Notes: generated by a model from the letters alone, not told the origin. A DNA stretch of 64,000 nucleotides from Sedimentisphaera salicampi (GCF_002117005.1 NZ_CP021023.1:1612001-1676000); one strand, 5' to 3'. Numbered from the stretch's first letter, positions 42,307-52,922 are shown. A program made the numbers and translations.

Positions 42307-44118
42307 ATGGCGAAAAAGCAAATTGAAGTTATGATAACTGCATTCCGCGACGGCTTCCAGAGCTGTTACGGAGCGCGAGTATTAACAGAGGATTTCCTGC
42401 CGGCAGTAGCCGCTGCAAAAGAGGCAGGAATCACGCACTTTGAGGCAGGTGGAGGAGCCCGCTTTCAGTCTCTTTTCTTTTACTGCAACGAAAGTGCTTT
42501 TGATATGATGGACAGGTTCCGCGAAACAGCAGGAGCTGATGCGAACCTTCAAACCCTCGCAAGAGGGGTAAACGTTGTGGGGCTTGAATCGCAGAGCAGG
42601 GATGTTATCAATGCTCATGCAAAGCTCTTCAAGAAACACGGAATCACAACAATCAGAAACTTTGATGCCCTTAATGACGTGAACAATCTGGTATATTCAG
42701 GCCAGTGCATTCACGATGCGGGGCTCAAGCACGAAGTGGTTGTATCAATGATGGAACTTCCTCCTGGATGCAGCGGCGCTCATACGCCGGAATTCTACGA
42801 AGGGGTTTTGAAGAAGATACTTGATGCGGGCATACCGTTTGATTCAGTATGCTTCAAGGACGCCTCGGGAACTTCGACACCGGCTAAGGTGTATGACACG
42901 ATGAAACTTGCAAGGAAGATGCTTCCCGAGGAGATCTCGCTTCGCATGCACACACACGAAACGGCCGGCAACGGCGTAATGTGCTACAGAGCAGCCCTCG
43001 ACGGCGGAGCAGACGCCCTGGATCTCTCGATGTCTCCCGTTTCCGGCGGCACAGCTCAGACAGATGCCCTTGTAATGTGGCATGCTCTTCGCGGAACAGA
43101 GTACGAGCTGGGCTTTAACGCTGAGAAGGTACGTGAGGCTGAAAGAGTATTCAAAGACTGCATGAAAGACTACTTCTTCCCGCCTGAGGCAGGCAGGGTT
43201 GAGCCGGTTATTCCGTGGTCTCCAATGCCGGGCGGAGCTCTTACTGCAAACACACAGATGCTTCGCGATAACGGCCTGATGGACAGGTATCCAGAGATTA
43301 TCGAAGCTATGAGCGAAACAGTTCGCAAAGGCGGCTTCGGCACTTCAGTTACGCCCGTATCACAGTTCTACTTCCAGCAGGCATTCAACAACGTTATGTT
43401 CGGCCCTTGGGAAAAGATAGCAGAAGGCTACGGCAAGATGGTTCTCGGCTACTTCGGGAAAACCCCTTGCAAACCAGACCCTGAGGTAATCAAGAAGGCC
43501 TCTGAGCAGCTCAACCTTGAACCAACTGAAGAGCTGCCCGTTGACATCAACGACCGCGACACTAGCAAGGGTCTTGAACAGGCACGCAAAACCTGCGAGG
43601 CTGAAGGCTTAGAGCCGACAGAAGAGAACGTATTCATCGTTGCAACTTGCAAGGATAAGGGCGTTACATTCCTCAAGGGCGAAGCGAAGCTCAATATCAG
43701 GAAGAACGAGCCAAAGAAAGAGAGCGGCTCAGATGACAAAGACGCACCTAAAGCATACTGCGTAAACCTTGAGGGCAAGCAGTACAACGTTACTGTCAAG
43801 GGTTCTCAGGCGGTAGTGAACGGCAAGACCTACAACTTCGACTGCTCCGAAGGCGAGGTTGATCAGGCAAGCTTCAAACGCTCTTCTAACGCAACCGCAC
43901 AGACGGACAATGTAAATGCAAAGCTTCCGGGCAACGTTGTGAAGATTCTCGTTTCCGAGGGCGATGAGGTTGATGAAGGGCAGACCCTTATGATTCTCGA
44001 AGCGATGAAGATGGAAACGGAAGTTAAATCACATGTCGCCGGAACTGTTGAAGAAATCGCAGTATCAGTAGGCGACGGCGTTAAGGCAGACCAGTTACTC
44101 GTGAAGATAAGTATGTAA
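42307..44118 (+). CDS. oadA: Biotin-dependent carboxyltransferase/decarboxylase alpha subunit (OadA-like)
   Basis: 603 residues. N-terminal carboxyltransferase barrel with FRDGFQS near residue 13, the likely carboxylated lysine in CFKDASG near 184, and the metal histidines in [11 protein letters not shown] near 216. A middle linker leads to a C-terminal biotinyl domain with EAMKMET near 565. It takes CO2 from oxaloacetate (or a related acid) onto biotin; OadB then releases it and pumps Na+. The substrate-binding region ([11 protein letters not shown]) departs from the usual oxaloacetate decarboxylase pattern GG(A)TFD, so a different 2-oxo acid or acyl-CoA cannot be excluded. Confidence 0.85.
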   Translation: MAKKQIEVMITAFRDGFQSCYGARVLTEDFLPAVAAAKEAGITHFEAGGGARFQSLFFYCNESAFDMMDRFRETAGADANLQTLARGVNVVGLESQSRDVINAHAKLFKKHGITTIRNFDALNDVNNLVYSGQCIHDAGLKHEVVVSMMELPPGCSGAHTPEFYEGVLKKILDAGIPFDSVCFKDASGTSTPAKVYDTMKLARKMLPEEISLRMHTHETAGNGVMCYRAALDGGADALDLSMSPVSGGTAQTDALVMWHALRGTEYELGFNAEKVREAERVFKDCMKDYFFPPEAGRVEPVIPWSPMPGGALTANTQMLRDNGLMDRYPEIIEAMSETVRKGGFGTSVTPVSQFYFQQAFNNVMFGPWEKIAEGYGKMVLGYFGKTPCKPDPEVIKKASEQLNLEPTEELPVDINDRDTSKGLEQARKTCEAEGLEPTEENVFIVATCKDKGVTFLKGEAKLNIRKNEPKKESGSDDKDAPKAYCVNLEGKQYNVTVKGSQAVVNGKTYNFDCSEGEVDQASFKRSSNATAQTDNVNAKLPGNVVKILVSEGDEVDEGQTLMILEAMKMETEVKSHVAGTVEEIAVSVGDGVKADQLLVKISM

Positions 44119-44128
44119 GGGGTGGTCA

Positions 44129-45595
44129 GTGAATAAATTACTTAACGAAAATAAAAAGACCGGCCTGAGGGCTTTTATATTTGTGATTGCAGCGGGGCTT
44201 ATCACAGCCGGTTTTGCTTTCGCAGATAATGCCCTTAAAAAGGCCGAAGAATCCGTTCAGGAAGAAGCGGGAAATGTGCTGAAAGCTGCTGAACAAACTG
44301 AATCAGAAAAAGCTGCTTCGGAACCTCCCGAAGAATCCGGGGGCTTCAGCGAAAAGCTCGGCCTTCTCTGGAAACAAACAGGGATTTACAGATTCTTCAA
44401 TCCTGCCACAGATGCAGAAAAGGCTCAGGAAAGAGCTGCGGCTGCTGAAAGGAAGCAGCAGGCAGAAAGCGCTGAAGAGCAGGAAAGCTTCTGCGGGGAA
44501 GGGCTTGGAAGATTTCTTATGATAATCGTGGGGCTTGTTCTTATATTCCTTGCGATAAACAAGGGATTCGAGCCTCTGCTCCTTCTGCCGATAGGCTTCG
44601 GGTGCATACTCGCCAACATTCCCGTCGCGGGGATTGCAGAGCCCGGGCTTCCGGGCAATCCGGACGGCTTTCTGTACATAATCTACGATATGGGCGTGAA
44701 AAACGGGCTTTTCCCGCTTATCATCTTTATGGGTGTGGGCGCTATGACAGATTTCGGCCCGCTTATAGCAAACCCGAAAATGGCAATACTCGGCGCTGCT
44801 GCTCAGTTCGGCATTTTCTCAACACTGCTGATGGCTCTTGCTATTACGCCTCTTGGCTTCAGCCTTTCTGATGCCTCGGCAATCGGAATTATAGGCGGTG
44901 CAGACGGTCCTACTGCGATATTCCTCTCCGGCCGGCTAGCGCCGGATCTGCTCGGGGCGATAGCTGTGGCGGCGTATTCTTATATGGCTCTTGTGCCGGT
45001 GATTCAGCCTCCGATTATGCGGGCTCTCACAAGCAAGTCAGAACGAGTGATTGAGATGAAGCAGCTAAGACACGTTACAAAGCTCGAAAAGATAGTGTTC
45101 CCAATTATCGTGCTGGCTCTCTGCGTTCTGCTTCTGCCTTCGGCATGTCCGCTGATTGGTGCTCTGATGTTCGGTAATCTCTGCAAGGAATCAGGGGTTG
45201 TGAACAGGCTCTCAGATACGATGCAGAATTCACTTATCAATATCGTAACGATAATGCTCGGGCTCGCTGTGGGCTCAAAGCTGGCATACGATAAATTCCT
45301 CACCATCCAGACGGTAGGAATCCTCGTTCTGGGTGTTGTGGCGTTCTGCATTGGTACAGCTTCAGGGCTTCTTATCGCAAGGCTGTACAACAAATTCGCC
45401 AAAGACAAAATCAATCCGCTTATTGGTGCCGCTGGTGTATCAGCTGTGCCGATGGCTGCGAGAGTTGCGAACAAGGTTGGTGTGGAAGAAAATCCGCACA
45501 ATTTCCTGCTTATGCATGCAATGGGGCCGAACGTTTCAGGCGTTATCGGCTCGGCAGTAGCAGCGGGCGTGCTCCTCGCTCTCTGCGGCGGATAA
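44129..45595 (+). CDS. oadB: Na+-pumping decarboxylase beta subunit with N-terminal extension
   Basis: 488 residues. C-terminal 350 residues are a standard OadB: about nine to eleven helices, the [13 protein letters not shown] motif with the Na+-binding Asp near residue 255, and AARVANKVG near the end. The first 120 residues are extra: a membrane or signal-like helix (about 15-33), then an Ala/Glu/Lys-rich, coiled-coil-like stretch ([29 protein letters not shown]) that the usual ~375-430-residue family lacks. GTG start preceded by AAGGGG, 10 bases after oadA. Strong terminator follows. Confidence 0.9.
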   Translation: MNKLLNENKKTGLRAFIFVIAAGLITAGFAFADNALKKAEESVQEEAGNVLKAAEQTESEKAASEPPEESGGFSEKLGLLWKQTGIYRFFNPATDAEKAQERAAAAERKQQAESAEEQESFCGEGLGRFLMIIVGLVLIFLAINKGFEPLLLLPIGFGCILANIPVAGIAEPGLPGNPDGFLYIIYDMGVKNGLFPLIIFMGVGAMTDFGPLIANPKMAILGAAAQFGIFSTLLMALAITPLGFSLSDASAIGIIGGADGPTAIFLSGRLAPDLLGAIAVAAYSYMALVPVIQPPIMRALTSKSERVIEMKQLRHVTKLEKIVFPIIVLALCVLLLPSACPLIGALMFGNLCKESGVVNRLSDTMQNSLINIVTIMLGLAVGSKLAYDKFLTIQTVGILVLGVVAFCIGTASGLLIARLYNKFAKDKINPLIGAAGVSAVPMAARVANKVGVEENPHNFLLMHAMGPNVSGVIGSAVAAGVLLALCGG

Positions 45596-45895
45596 TCAAT
45601 ACTATCCCCAAAAATTCAAAGGCGGCCGTTTTCGAACAGCCGCCTTTTTTTTTGCATAAAGAAAACTGAGCTTATCAAACTGATTTAAAGTCAGCTCAGC
45701 TTGGAAAATATAAAAATACAGAAAAATATTGCAGATTGAGCAAATGATTTTACCATACAGGTGTTTGGAGAAAAATTTTCCGGCTTGCCCCCCTGCCGGC
45801 AAACTAAAACTTCATAATACAGTAGAAAATATTATAATGACTGCCTCACGAAAATTCGTGGGCAAATTTGGATTTAGAAAACGTTTGGAGAATTT
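45596..45895. other. Intergenic region between oad operon and DUF1844 gene
   Basis: Holds the oad terminator, a GC hairpin at 45780-45799 (CCGGC / GCCGG), a TATAAT-like box near 45835 and a short inverted repeat at 45848-45861 (CACGAA / TTCGTG). Confidence 0.45.
45618..45653 (+). terminator. Terminator of the oadGAB operon
   Basis: 9-bp stem AAAGGCGGC / GCCGCCTTT with a 12-base loop and a run of nine T. Confidence 0.85.
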
Positions 45896-46315
45896 ATGAG
45901 TGAAGAGAAAAACATTCACGTTGACTCAGACTGGAAAGAACAAGTAAAGAAAGAGAAGGAAAAGCTTCAGCAGGAAGAAGAGAATCAGCAGCAGGGCGAG
46001 CAGGATCAAAACCAGATGCCTGAAGCGAGCTTCGAGGTGCTGGTGAACCTTCTGGCCACTCAGGCGGCATACGGGCTCGGGCTCGTGCCGGATGAGAAGG
46101 GTAACCCTGTAATGAATCTGCCCGTTTCCAAGCTGCATATAGACCTTATAAGCGTGCTTGAGGAAAAATGCGGAGAAAATCTCAGCGAAGACGAGAAGAA
46201 GCACATTGATGATACGCTAAGCCAGCTTCGTATGTCTTACGTTTATATGACAAACGCTCAGCAGCAGGGTGAAGACCAACAGGATCAAGGCGAAAGCACC
46301 ATCCAAACCGAATAG
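45896..46315 (+). CDS. DUF1844 family protein
   Basis: 139 residues. A charged, Gln/Glu-rich N-terminal helix (about 10-45), then a compact helical DUF1844 domain (about 48-120, FEVLVNLLATQAAYGLGLVPD, with ENLSEDEKKHIDDTLSQLRMSY), and an acidic Gln-rich tail. The family is common in planctomycetes and other deep bacterial lines; function unknown. GGAG-site 8 bases before the ATG. Single-gene transcript with its own terminator. Confidence 0.85.
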   Translation: MSEEKNIHVDSDWKEQVKKEKEKLQQEEENQQQGEQDQNQMPEASFEVLVNLLATQAAYGLGLVPDEKGNPVMNLPVSKLHIDLISVLEEKCGENLSEDEKKHIDDTLSQLRMSYVYMTNAQQQGEDQQDQGESTIQTE

Positions 46316-46341
46316 CCTGAAATGGTCAAAACCGAAAAACT

Positions 46342-46373
46342 AAAGGCAGGGAACTAAAAAGCCCTGCCTTTTT
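46342..46373. terminator. Bidirectional terminator
   Basis: 10-bp stem AAAGGCAGGG / CCCTGCCTTT with T tract on both strands; serves both the DUF1844 gene and the convergent sialidase-like gene. Confidence 0.85.
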
Positions 46374-46399
46374 CATTTCGCCTTCAGATAACTGGAAGT

Positions 46400-48115
46400 T
46401 TAATAGCTGATCGCAGAGATTTCTCGCTCCGCAACGACATTTTCCATATATTGCTCTGCCTCAGCTTTTATATCGCTGTAATACTGGCTGGCTGCGTTGG
46501 CTGTATCATCGATATCCGAGCTCTTCCATTTGCCGGTAAGCTTAATCTCTTGCTCAATTGTGTATAGAGACGGGGTTTCCTCAAGTCCGCCTGCACCGTC
46601 GTTATTTGCAATCCTGATGCTCACCTTATTCCATTTGCCCGCTAGAAGAGCTCCCTTGGGGACAGCATAAACCCTTCTAACATCCCAAGCCTGCTGACCT
46701 CGTCCGGTGCTGCCAACCTTCAGGCCGTTTATGTATGTATCATCGACATCATCAATCCTGCCTGCAAAAACCCAAACCTTTTTGTCCTGCCAGTCTACGG
46801 GGATTTTAACGTATGTAGTGATCCAGAGCGCCTCGCCTGCGGGTACATCAATATTGGTTATGCTCTTTAGTGATTCCCTCGGGGGTTTGGCGGGGTTTTC
46901 AGGAGCAGTTAAATTCGGCCATTTTTTCCAGTCCTTCCCTGCCCATGCATATTCTCCCGGGCGCGCACCATCGGCAGAATCTTCCATCTCAAGCTCTCTG
47001 AAATCTTCGAATCTGTGGAAGGTAAGATAATTTGCATTATGCTGGTTGTCTGCGCCGCTGTAGGCATCATCAAAGGCCGTTCTTGAAACTGCAATGATAT
47101 CATCCCCCTCAATTAGCCAGTCTAAATACTGGAATCCGTGTTTCTTATCATCTTTGTGATACAGCAAAACGCACTTCATCTGCCAGTCTCTCAGTTTTTT
47201 TGAACTAAGCAGAGCAGCTGCGTTTCGCACTCTCTCGTTGTTCTTTGATTCGTGCGTATTTGCAGGCATAACAGCATTGGAAATCGTCCAGTAGCTTTCT
47301 GTTTCACTGTCGTAGCGGATTGTAAATTTCTTCCCGCCTCCGGGCATATTGACAAAACCGCTTTCGGGGTCGAATGTAAGTTTTCTGCCGTTCCAGCCGC
47401 ATTCAGCTATTGCTGCCCTGCCGAGCCTGCGGTCGTCGGTATCCACGCGGAGTATATTGAGGATATTGTTATCAGGCCCAGCCACGGCATTTCCTTCCAG
47501 CCAGCCGCCGAAATTCCCGCCGAGCCAGTCTTGGTCTGCCCCGATTCGGTTGCTAACTCTCCAGTTTGAGGCATCGAGGAGATTGGAACCGTTTGGAGCT
47601 GACAGCATAAAGGCTCTGAAATGGTCGCCCCAGCCGCCGATCCCCATAGCATCCTCAAATCCTCGCCAGATCCTGCCGTGAGAATATATTACAGGCACAG
47701 GAGCTGTATGGTATTTCCCCCCGGTAAGCAGGAGACCGGAATTCTCGTCTTCTGGGGTGGTCCAGTTATCCCCCCCGTCATCGGAACGGAGGATAACCAC
47801 ATCGCCGTGCGGCCGGCTTGTACCCATCATATACAGAGAGCCGCTGTGCACGAAAATATTCGCCCAATAACAAGGCGCTTCGGAAATCTTCTGCCATGTT
47901 TTGCCCTGATTCTTTGAGCGGAAAACTAAAGTTTGAGGATCTGCCTTCGGGCCGAAATTATCACATTTTGCAATATAATCGCCATTTTGAAGAACCGCTA
48001 TCCCTGGGGAGCCCACATAAACACCGGAATCGGCCTTCTTGTGATGTACTACTGTTCCGGGAACCGCCCAAACCATCGCTGCGGCGGTTAATACTAATAA
48101 TGCTGCTTTTTTCAT
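46400..48115 (-). CDS. Secreted sialidase-like (BNR-repeat) protein with C-terminal sandwich domain
   Basis: 571 residues. Signal peptide ending near AVPG, then a six-blade propeller (about 25-395) with Asp-box-like turns SKNQGKTWQ and SDDGGDNWT, as in exo-sialidases and related families. From about 415 to 535 there is a galactose-binding-like sandwich (KVWVFAGRIDDVDDTYINGLKVG) of the type found beside glycosidases. The typical sialidase FRIP motif is not visible, so it may act on another glycan. Single gene, far from regulators. Confidence 0.7.
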   Translation of the reverse strand: MKKAALLVLTAAAMVWAVPGTVVHHKKADSGVYVGSPGIAVLQNGDYIAKCDNFGPKADPQTLVFRSKNQGKTWQKISEAPCYWANIFVHSGSLYMMGTSRPHGDVVILRSDDGGDNWTTPEDENSGLLLTGGKYHTAPVPVIYSHGRIWRGFEDAMGIGGWGDHFRAFMLSAPNGSNLLDASNWRVSNRIGADQDWLGGNFGGWLEGNAVAGPDNNILNILRVDTDDRRLGRAAIAECGWNGRKLTFDPESGFVNMPGGGKKFTIRYDSETESYWTISNAVMPANTHESKNNERVRNAAALLSSKKLRDWQMKCVLLYHKDDKKHGFQYLDWLIEGDDIIAVSRTAFDDAYSGADNQHNANYLTFHRFEDFRELEMEDSADGARPGEYAWAGKDWKKWPNLTAPENPAKPPRESLKSITNIDVPAGEALWITTYVKIPVDWQDKKVWVFAGRIDDVDDTYINGLKVGSTGRGQQAWDVRRVYAVPKGALLAGKWNKVSIRIANNDGAGGLEETPSLYTIEQEIKLTGKWKSSDIDDTANAASQYYSDIKAEAEQYMENVVAEREISAISY

Positions 48116-48192
48116 TTTTTCGCCTTTCCGTAATAAGCCTTATGATATTCTAATCAAGCAGGCCTTATTGTTAAGTGAAACAATTTTTTGGA

Positions 48193-50295
48193 CTAATTTT
48201 CGCCCATGTGAGGCGTTAACTTATCAATAACCTTCTGCCTTTTTCTCTCTGTTCTGCGGCAAGCCTGAAGATAAAGCTCCTCCTGGCTTCTGAGACGCTT
48301 CTCGCCTTTTCGAGGGGTGTTTTTCCTATAGCTTCCGTCCGGGAGGAGAGTCCAGCTGCTTACATTATCCGCCATATGAGTTTCGAGGAAGCTCTTTAAG
48401 CGTTTTTTGCAGTGCTTTGAATCTATTGGCACAAGCAGTTCCACGCGTTTATCGAGATTCCTTGTCATCCAGTCTGCGCTTGAAATAAAAATATTCTCGC
48501 TGCCGCCCTGATAAAAGCAGTAAATTCTTGCGTGCTCGAGGAATCTGTCAACGATGCTTGTAACTGTGATATTCTCGCTGAGCCCTTCCACTCCGGGCTT
48601 CAGACAGCATATCCCGCGCACATTCAGCTTAATCTCAACACCCGCCTTCGAGGCATCATAGAGCTTCCCAATAAGCTTTTCATCCACCAGAGAATTCATC
48701 TTTGCTGTAATCTGAGCCTGCTGGCCGTTTTTAGCACGCTCTGTTTCCGCCTCTATCAACTGGGTTATTTTTTTTCGGAGGGTAATTGGAGACATATAAA
48801 GCCTCCTGAGGTTCTGCGGCTGAGAATAGCCGCTCACTGAGTTGAAGAAGGCCGTGGCATCAAAGCCTAGAGCCTCATTACATGTCATATAGCTTATATC
48901 ACAATAGAGCTTGGCTGTTTTGTCGTTATAGTTTCCGGTGCCGTAATGGACATATCTAACAACGCCAGTTTCCTCCCTCCGAACCACCACGCAAACCTTG
49001 GAATGCGTTTTGAGCCCCTTCACCCCGTAAATCACCTGCACTCCGGAATTCTCAAGCACCCTTGCCCATTCAATATTTGAGCGCTCATCAAACCTTGCCT
49101 TGAGCTCCACAAGAGCGGTAACATATTTGCCGTTTTCCGCCGCCCTTTTAAGGGCTGCGGCCATGGGGCTTTTTGAGCTTGTCCTGTATATCACCAGCTT
49201 TATCGATAATACTGAAGGATCCCCTGCTGCCTCTTCAACAAACCGAATTACAGGATCGAAAGATTCGTACGGATGATACAGCAGAATGTCTTTTTTCTGA
49301 ATCTGCTCAAATATGCCCGCAGAGGGATCAATCTGGTCTGAGGGCTGAGGATGCCAAGGCTCATTCTTGAGCGATTCAAAGCCCTCCACAGAAGTCATCT
49401 CCATAAACGCCTTCAGATCTAAAGGCCCGTCCAGTCGGAATGTCCATTTCTTGTCGCATCCAAGCAGCTCACGCAGAAATTCCTCTGCCCTCGCTGACAC
49501 CCCGCTTTCAATTTCAACCCTGATGCAGTCGCTGCTCTTTCTCTCTTCGAGCACCTCTTCCATACCCGTAAGCAAATCAGGAGCTTCATCCTCCTGCAGT
49601 TCGATATCGGCGTTTCTGGTTGGGCGGAATGAACAGCATTCGAGAACTTTACAGCCTTCGAACCAATTTGAGATATGCTCTTTAACAGCATCTTCAAGGA
49701 GGATAAACTCGCATCTGCCCACATCGGAGGGGAGCAGTATAAAACGCTTAGTCTCAATGCCCAGAGGCATTACCGCATATTTATCTTTGTTCTTTTTTTC
49801 TCCTTCAATACGAACCAGCATATTCAGCTCGAGATTGTGTATCAAAGGCTTAACAGCATCCAGCTCTACAGCAGAGGGCGTTAGAACAGGGGCAAGCTCT
49901 CTTGAAATATAATCATCCAAAAACGATTTCTGTTCCGAGCTGAGCTCACTGTATCTCTTGCGCTTAAAGCCTTTGCCTGCAAGAGCGGGCTCAAGGGTTT
50001 TTGTGTAATGGGTGTACTGCTCGCAGTACATTTGATTAACCCGCTTGTTAATCGCCTTCAGCTGGGCGTAAGGTGTCATGCCGGAGGGGTCTTTTCTGCG
50101 TTTGCCCCTTTTCCGCATATACATAAGCCCGCCCACACGAACCATAATAAATTCATCAAGATTTGAGGCGGTAATGGCTGCAAATTTCAGCCTCTCCAAG
50201 AGCGGGTTATTCTTGTCGAATGCCTGATAAAGCACCCTGAAATTAAAATCTATCCAGCTCAGTTCTCTGTTAGTGTAAGGTATCTCTCTGCTCAT
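48193..50295 (-). CDS. ppk1: Polyphosphate kinase 1
   Basis: 700 residues, usual PPK1 length. All four domains: N-terminal (YTNRELSWIDFNFRVL), head, C1 and C2. The autophosphorylated histidine is in RYVHYGTGNYND near residue 442, the second in EHARIYCFY near 598; SIKLVIYRTS near 372 is in the ATP site. Makes polyphosphate from ATP, reversibly. Preceded by the ppx gene with 28 bases between and AAGGAGC before the ATG, so synthesis and hydrolysis are co-expressed. Confidence 0.97.
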   Translation of the reverse strand: MSREIPYTNRELSWIDFNFRVLYQAFDKNNPLLERLKFAAITASNLDEFIMVRVGGLMYMRKRGKRRKDPSGMTPYAQLKAINKRVNQMYCEQYTHYTKTLEPALAGKGFKRKRYSELSSEQKSFLDDYISRELAPVLTPSAVELDAVKPLIHNLELNMLVRIEGEKKNKDKYAVMPLGIETKRFILLPSDVGRCEFILLEDAVKEHISNWFEGCKVLECCSFRPTRNADIELQEDEAPDLLTGMEEVLEERKSSDCIRVEIESGVSARAEEFLRELLGCDKKWTFRLDGPLDLKAFMEMTSVEGFESLKNEPWHPQPSDQIDPSAGIFEQIQKKDILLYHPYESFDPVIRFVEEAAGDPSVLSIKLVIYRTSSKSPMAAALKRAAENGKYVTALVELKARFDERSNIEWARVLENSGVQVIYGVKGLKTHSKVCVVVRREETGVVRYVHYGTGNYNDKTAKLYCDISYMTCNEALGFDATAFFNSVSGYSQPQNLRRLYMSPITLRKKITQLIEAETERAKNGQQAQITAKMNSLVDEKLIGKLYDASKAGVEIKLNVRGICCLKPGVEGLSENITVTSIVDRFLEHARIYCFYQGGSENIFISSADWMTRNLDKRVELLVPIDSKHCKKRLKSFLETHMADNVSSWTLLPDGSYRKNTPRKGEKRLRSQEELYLQACRRTERKRQKVIDKLTPHMGEN

Positions 50296-50323
50296 AAATC
50301 AGCTCCTTCAGCTTTGGCGAAGT

Positions 50324-51877
50324 TCAGCAGGCAACGAATTTCACTTTATGCCCGTAAACCCTTTCGAACCATTCAGATTTCTCCTTCACCACGACCTTCT
50401 CAGCGGCTATATCTCTATTAGTTGAAATTTTGAACAAAAGTTCACTGTCTGTTCTTTCTATGCAAATATCTTCGGCCTTGAACTGCCTGCTGTAGTCCAG
50501 AGCATCTGCAACGCGGAGTATAGAGCCGAGCTTTTTTACGGTGAGCCTTGTATCTTTATCCAGAGATACATACTTATCATGGGAGGCCTTAGGCAAAGAC
50601 CTCCTGTGATACCTTGCAACAAGGGCAGCAATTGAAGTGTCTCTATCGCTCAAGCCAAAAATATCGCTGTTTTCAATTAGATACTGACTGTGTTTATGAT
50701 GGCTTCTGTTGCTGATATACTTTCCTATATCGTGCAGAAGAGATGCTACGACAAGTATGCCTTCATAATGGCGGGAGAGCTTATGCTCAAATTTCATTTC
50801 TTTGAAAAGCCTCAGAGATATATCCTTTACAAAATCAGCATGCTCACGTGTATAGCCGTATTTCTCCCCTACCCTCCTCACGGAATATTCCACCTGCTCC
50901 ATAAAGCTTCTTGTCCATGCACCCCCGTTTGCAAGCTCATACAAAAGCCCGTCGCGCAGGGTGGAAGTGCCCACGAGAATAGAACGTATATGCAGCTCGC
51001 CTGCAAGGCAGGCAAGGATCTTCAGAGCTGGGGCGAGTGTTTCGGCATCTGCAAAAGACATATTGTATTTCTGAACGAGGCTTTCCTCGCTTTGATTTAT
51101 AACAGACTCCACAAGCTTGTTCAGACGCGAGAGATTAACAGAAGAGATAGACTCTCCGTCCCAATTTTTATTGAGCATAGAGGCAGCGAACCTTGCATCT
51201 CCACCCAGCGCTAGGAGCTTCTGATTCGATGCTCTGCCCACATACTCATGAATCTGGCGAACGGTTTTCAAGATCTCAGCTTCATACATCTCGAGGGTTT
51301 CTTCAGGCCCTGCAGAAATATTTTCCACCCTTTCCCGAAGCCGGAATGCCCCGAGACGGTAGGTCTGCGAGAAGGAAACCCTCCCGCTGTCCATCCCTAT
51401 AAGCTCAAGCGAACCGCCTCCGACCTCCACTACGAGCACCTTATTATTTGAAAGAAAAGGCTCCTCACTGAATGACTTTTGAAGACCGAAGAATGTAAGG
51501 CGGTTTACGTCTGCCCCGTCTATAACATCCACCTTTATTCCAACTGCCATATAGATGCGGTCAACGAAAGTTTCGCTGTTTCTCGCCTCTCGTACTGCAC
51601 TTGTAGCCACTGCCTTGATTCTCTCAGGGCTGTCAATCCCGTATTCAGCGAGCACACGCTTAAATCCCCTCAGCACTGAAACGCAGCTTTCTGCTGTTTC
51701 GATGCTTATCATACCTTTCTTAAAAGTGTCCCTGCCGAGGTTGGTATCTTTGCTCAAAGTTTCTATCTGCCGGATGCCGTCTATTTTGATCTCAGCAATC
51801 ACCATCCTGATGGAGGTTGAACCTATATCTATAACCGCCCTTGTTTCAGGCAGATTTTTTCCTTCAAAATCATTCAT
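50324..51877 (-). CDS. ppx: Exopolyphosphatase / guanosine pentaphosphatase with HD domain
   Basis: 517 residues. N-terminal Ppx/GppA actin-like ATPase fold: AVIDIGSTSIRMVIAE near residue 14 (phosphate loop 1), AVATSAVREARN near 98, VVEVGGGSLELIG near 148 (loop 2). C-terminal HD-type helical domain (about 330-515) with LLHDIGKYISNRSHH near 383. Hydrolyses polyphosphate ends, or pppGpp. First gene of the operon with ppk1. Confidence 0.95.
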   Translation of the reverse strand: MNDFEGKNLPETRAVIDIGSTSIRMVIAEIKIDGIRQIETLSKDTNLGRDTFKKGMISIETAESCVSVLRGFKRVLAEYGIDSPERIKAVATSAVREARNSETFVDRIYMAVGIKVDVIDGADVNRLTFFGLQKSFSEEPFLSNNKVLVVEVGGGSLELIGMDSGRVSFSQTYRLGAFRLRERVENISAGPEETLEMYEAEILKTVRQIHEYVGRASNQKLLALGGDARFAASMLNKNWDGESISSVNLSRLNKLVESVINQSEESLVQKYNMSFADAETLAPALKILACLAGELHIRSILVGTSTLRDGLLYELANGGAWTRSFMEQVEYSVRRVGEKYGYTREHADFVKDISLRLFKEMKFEHKLSRHYEGILVVASLLHDIGKYISNRSHHKHSQYLIENSDIFGLSDRDTSIAALVARYHRRSLPKASHDKYVSLDKDTRLTVKKLGSILRVADALDYSRQFKAEDICIERTDSELLFKISTNRDIAAEKVVVKEKSEWFERVYGHKVKFVAC

Positions 51878-51969
51878 TTCGCTAACCTCTTCAAGCTGAA
51901 TGAGTAATAAGAATCTCAGCTTATAATATTCAATGTATTTTTATATCATTAGCAAAGGCGGATTTCAAG

Positions 51970-52755
51970 TTAGGATTTCTCAATTACGCGTGTAACTGAT
52001 TCAGTCTTCTTTGAAGCAGTGTCAATCACTGCAATAGCTCCCGAAAGCCTTAGATCCTCGCCTGCAACGTCAAATGGGAAATTCACCTGCGTACGCATTG
52101 ATTTTATAACGTTTTCAATATCACGCCCTATTATAGAATGAAACGGGCCTGTCATACCGATATCGGTGATAAAACCCGTACCTTTGGGCAGAATCCTTTC
52201 ATCCGCAGTTTGCACGTGGGTATGAGTTCCGAATACGAAACTCGCCTTTCCGTCGAGGTAATGAGCTAATGCAGCCTTCTCGCTGGTAGCCTCTCCGTGA
52301 ACTTCCACTACTATGATATCAGCCTGCTTTTTGAGCCTGCCGAGGATATTATCGCAGTGTTCAAAGGGGCAGTTTGCAGGTTGCATAAAAACCCTGCCGA
52401 TAAGAGAAATAATCCCCACTGAGGCCCCCTTGGCCGTATTGAAAATCACCTCCGCGCAGCCCGGTGCAGACCGGCTAAGATTCGCAGGCCTTATTATATC
52501 TCGGTTTTCTTCAAGAATTGGAACGATCTCCCGTCTTTTGTAGGCGTGGTCTCCGAGGGTGATTATATCAACTCCGCAAGCCTTGATGGATTTGTAGAGC
52601 TTTGGAGTGATGCCGGAGCCGGCTGCGCTGTTTTCCGCATTCGCTATAACGCAGTCTATTCCGTGCGCACTTTTAAGCTGGGGGAGAACCTTCTCGAGAA
52701 CCTCCCTGCCCGGTCTTCCCACAATATCTCCAATGCAAAGTATATTAAGCTTCAA
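51970..52755 (-). CDS. YmdB/TIGR00282-type metallophosphoesterase
   Basis: 261 residues. Calcineurin-like phosphodiesterase of the YmdB family (2',3'-cyclic-nucleotide phosphodiesterase in Bacillus, tied to RNase Y). Seen: GDIVGRPGREVLEKVLPQL at the start, IANAENSAAGSGI near 38, VVEVHGEATSEK near 150, and FGTHTHVQTADERILP near 175. The metal motif that is GNH in the family reads LGDHAYKRRE here: Asn is Asp (codon GAC). Asp could still bind metal. Divergent from miaB. Confidence 0.88.
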   Translation of the reverse strand: MKLNILCIGDIVGRPGREVLEKVLPQLKSAHGIDCVIANAENSAAGSGITPKLYKSIKACGVDIITLGDHAYKRREIVPILEENRDIIRPANLSRSAPGCAEVIFNTAKGASVGIISLIGRVFMQPANCPFEHCDNILGRLKKQADIIVVEVHGEATSEKAALAHYLDGKASFVFGTHTHVQTADERILPKGTGFITDIGMTGPFHSIIGRDIENVIKSMRTQVNFPFDVAGEDLRLSGAIAVIDTASKKTESVTRVIEKS

Positions 52756-52885
52756 ATTGCTTTATCTCCAGAACTGAGTTGGGTTTATAAAATTATTAGG
52801 ATATACATAAGCTTAATTTTTGCAACAAACTAATGCTTCAAAGCAAATTTTCGCTGACGGCTGCAGGGTGTTTATCAGGGCAAAA

Positions 52886-52913
52886 TTGATTTCTCGGCTG
52901 TGCTGAGTATACT
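52886..52913 (+). promoter_or_regulatory. Putative promoter of miaB
   Basis: TTGATT (52886-52891), 16-base spacer, TATACT (52908-52913). Predicted start lies only a few bases before the ATG at 52923, so the mRNA could be leaderless; no ribosome site is seen. Confidence 0.4.
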
Positions 52914-52922
52914 TCGCTGCAT

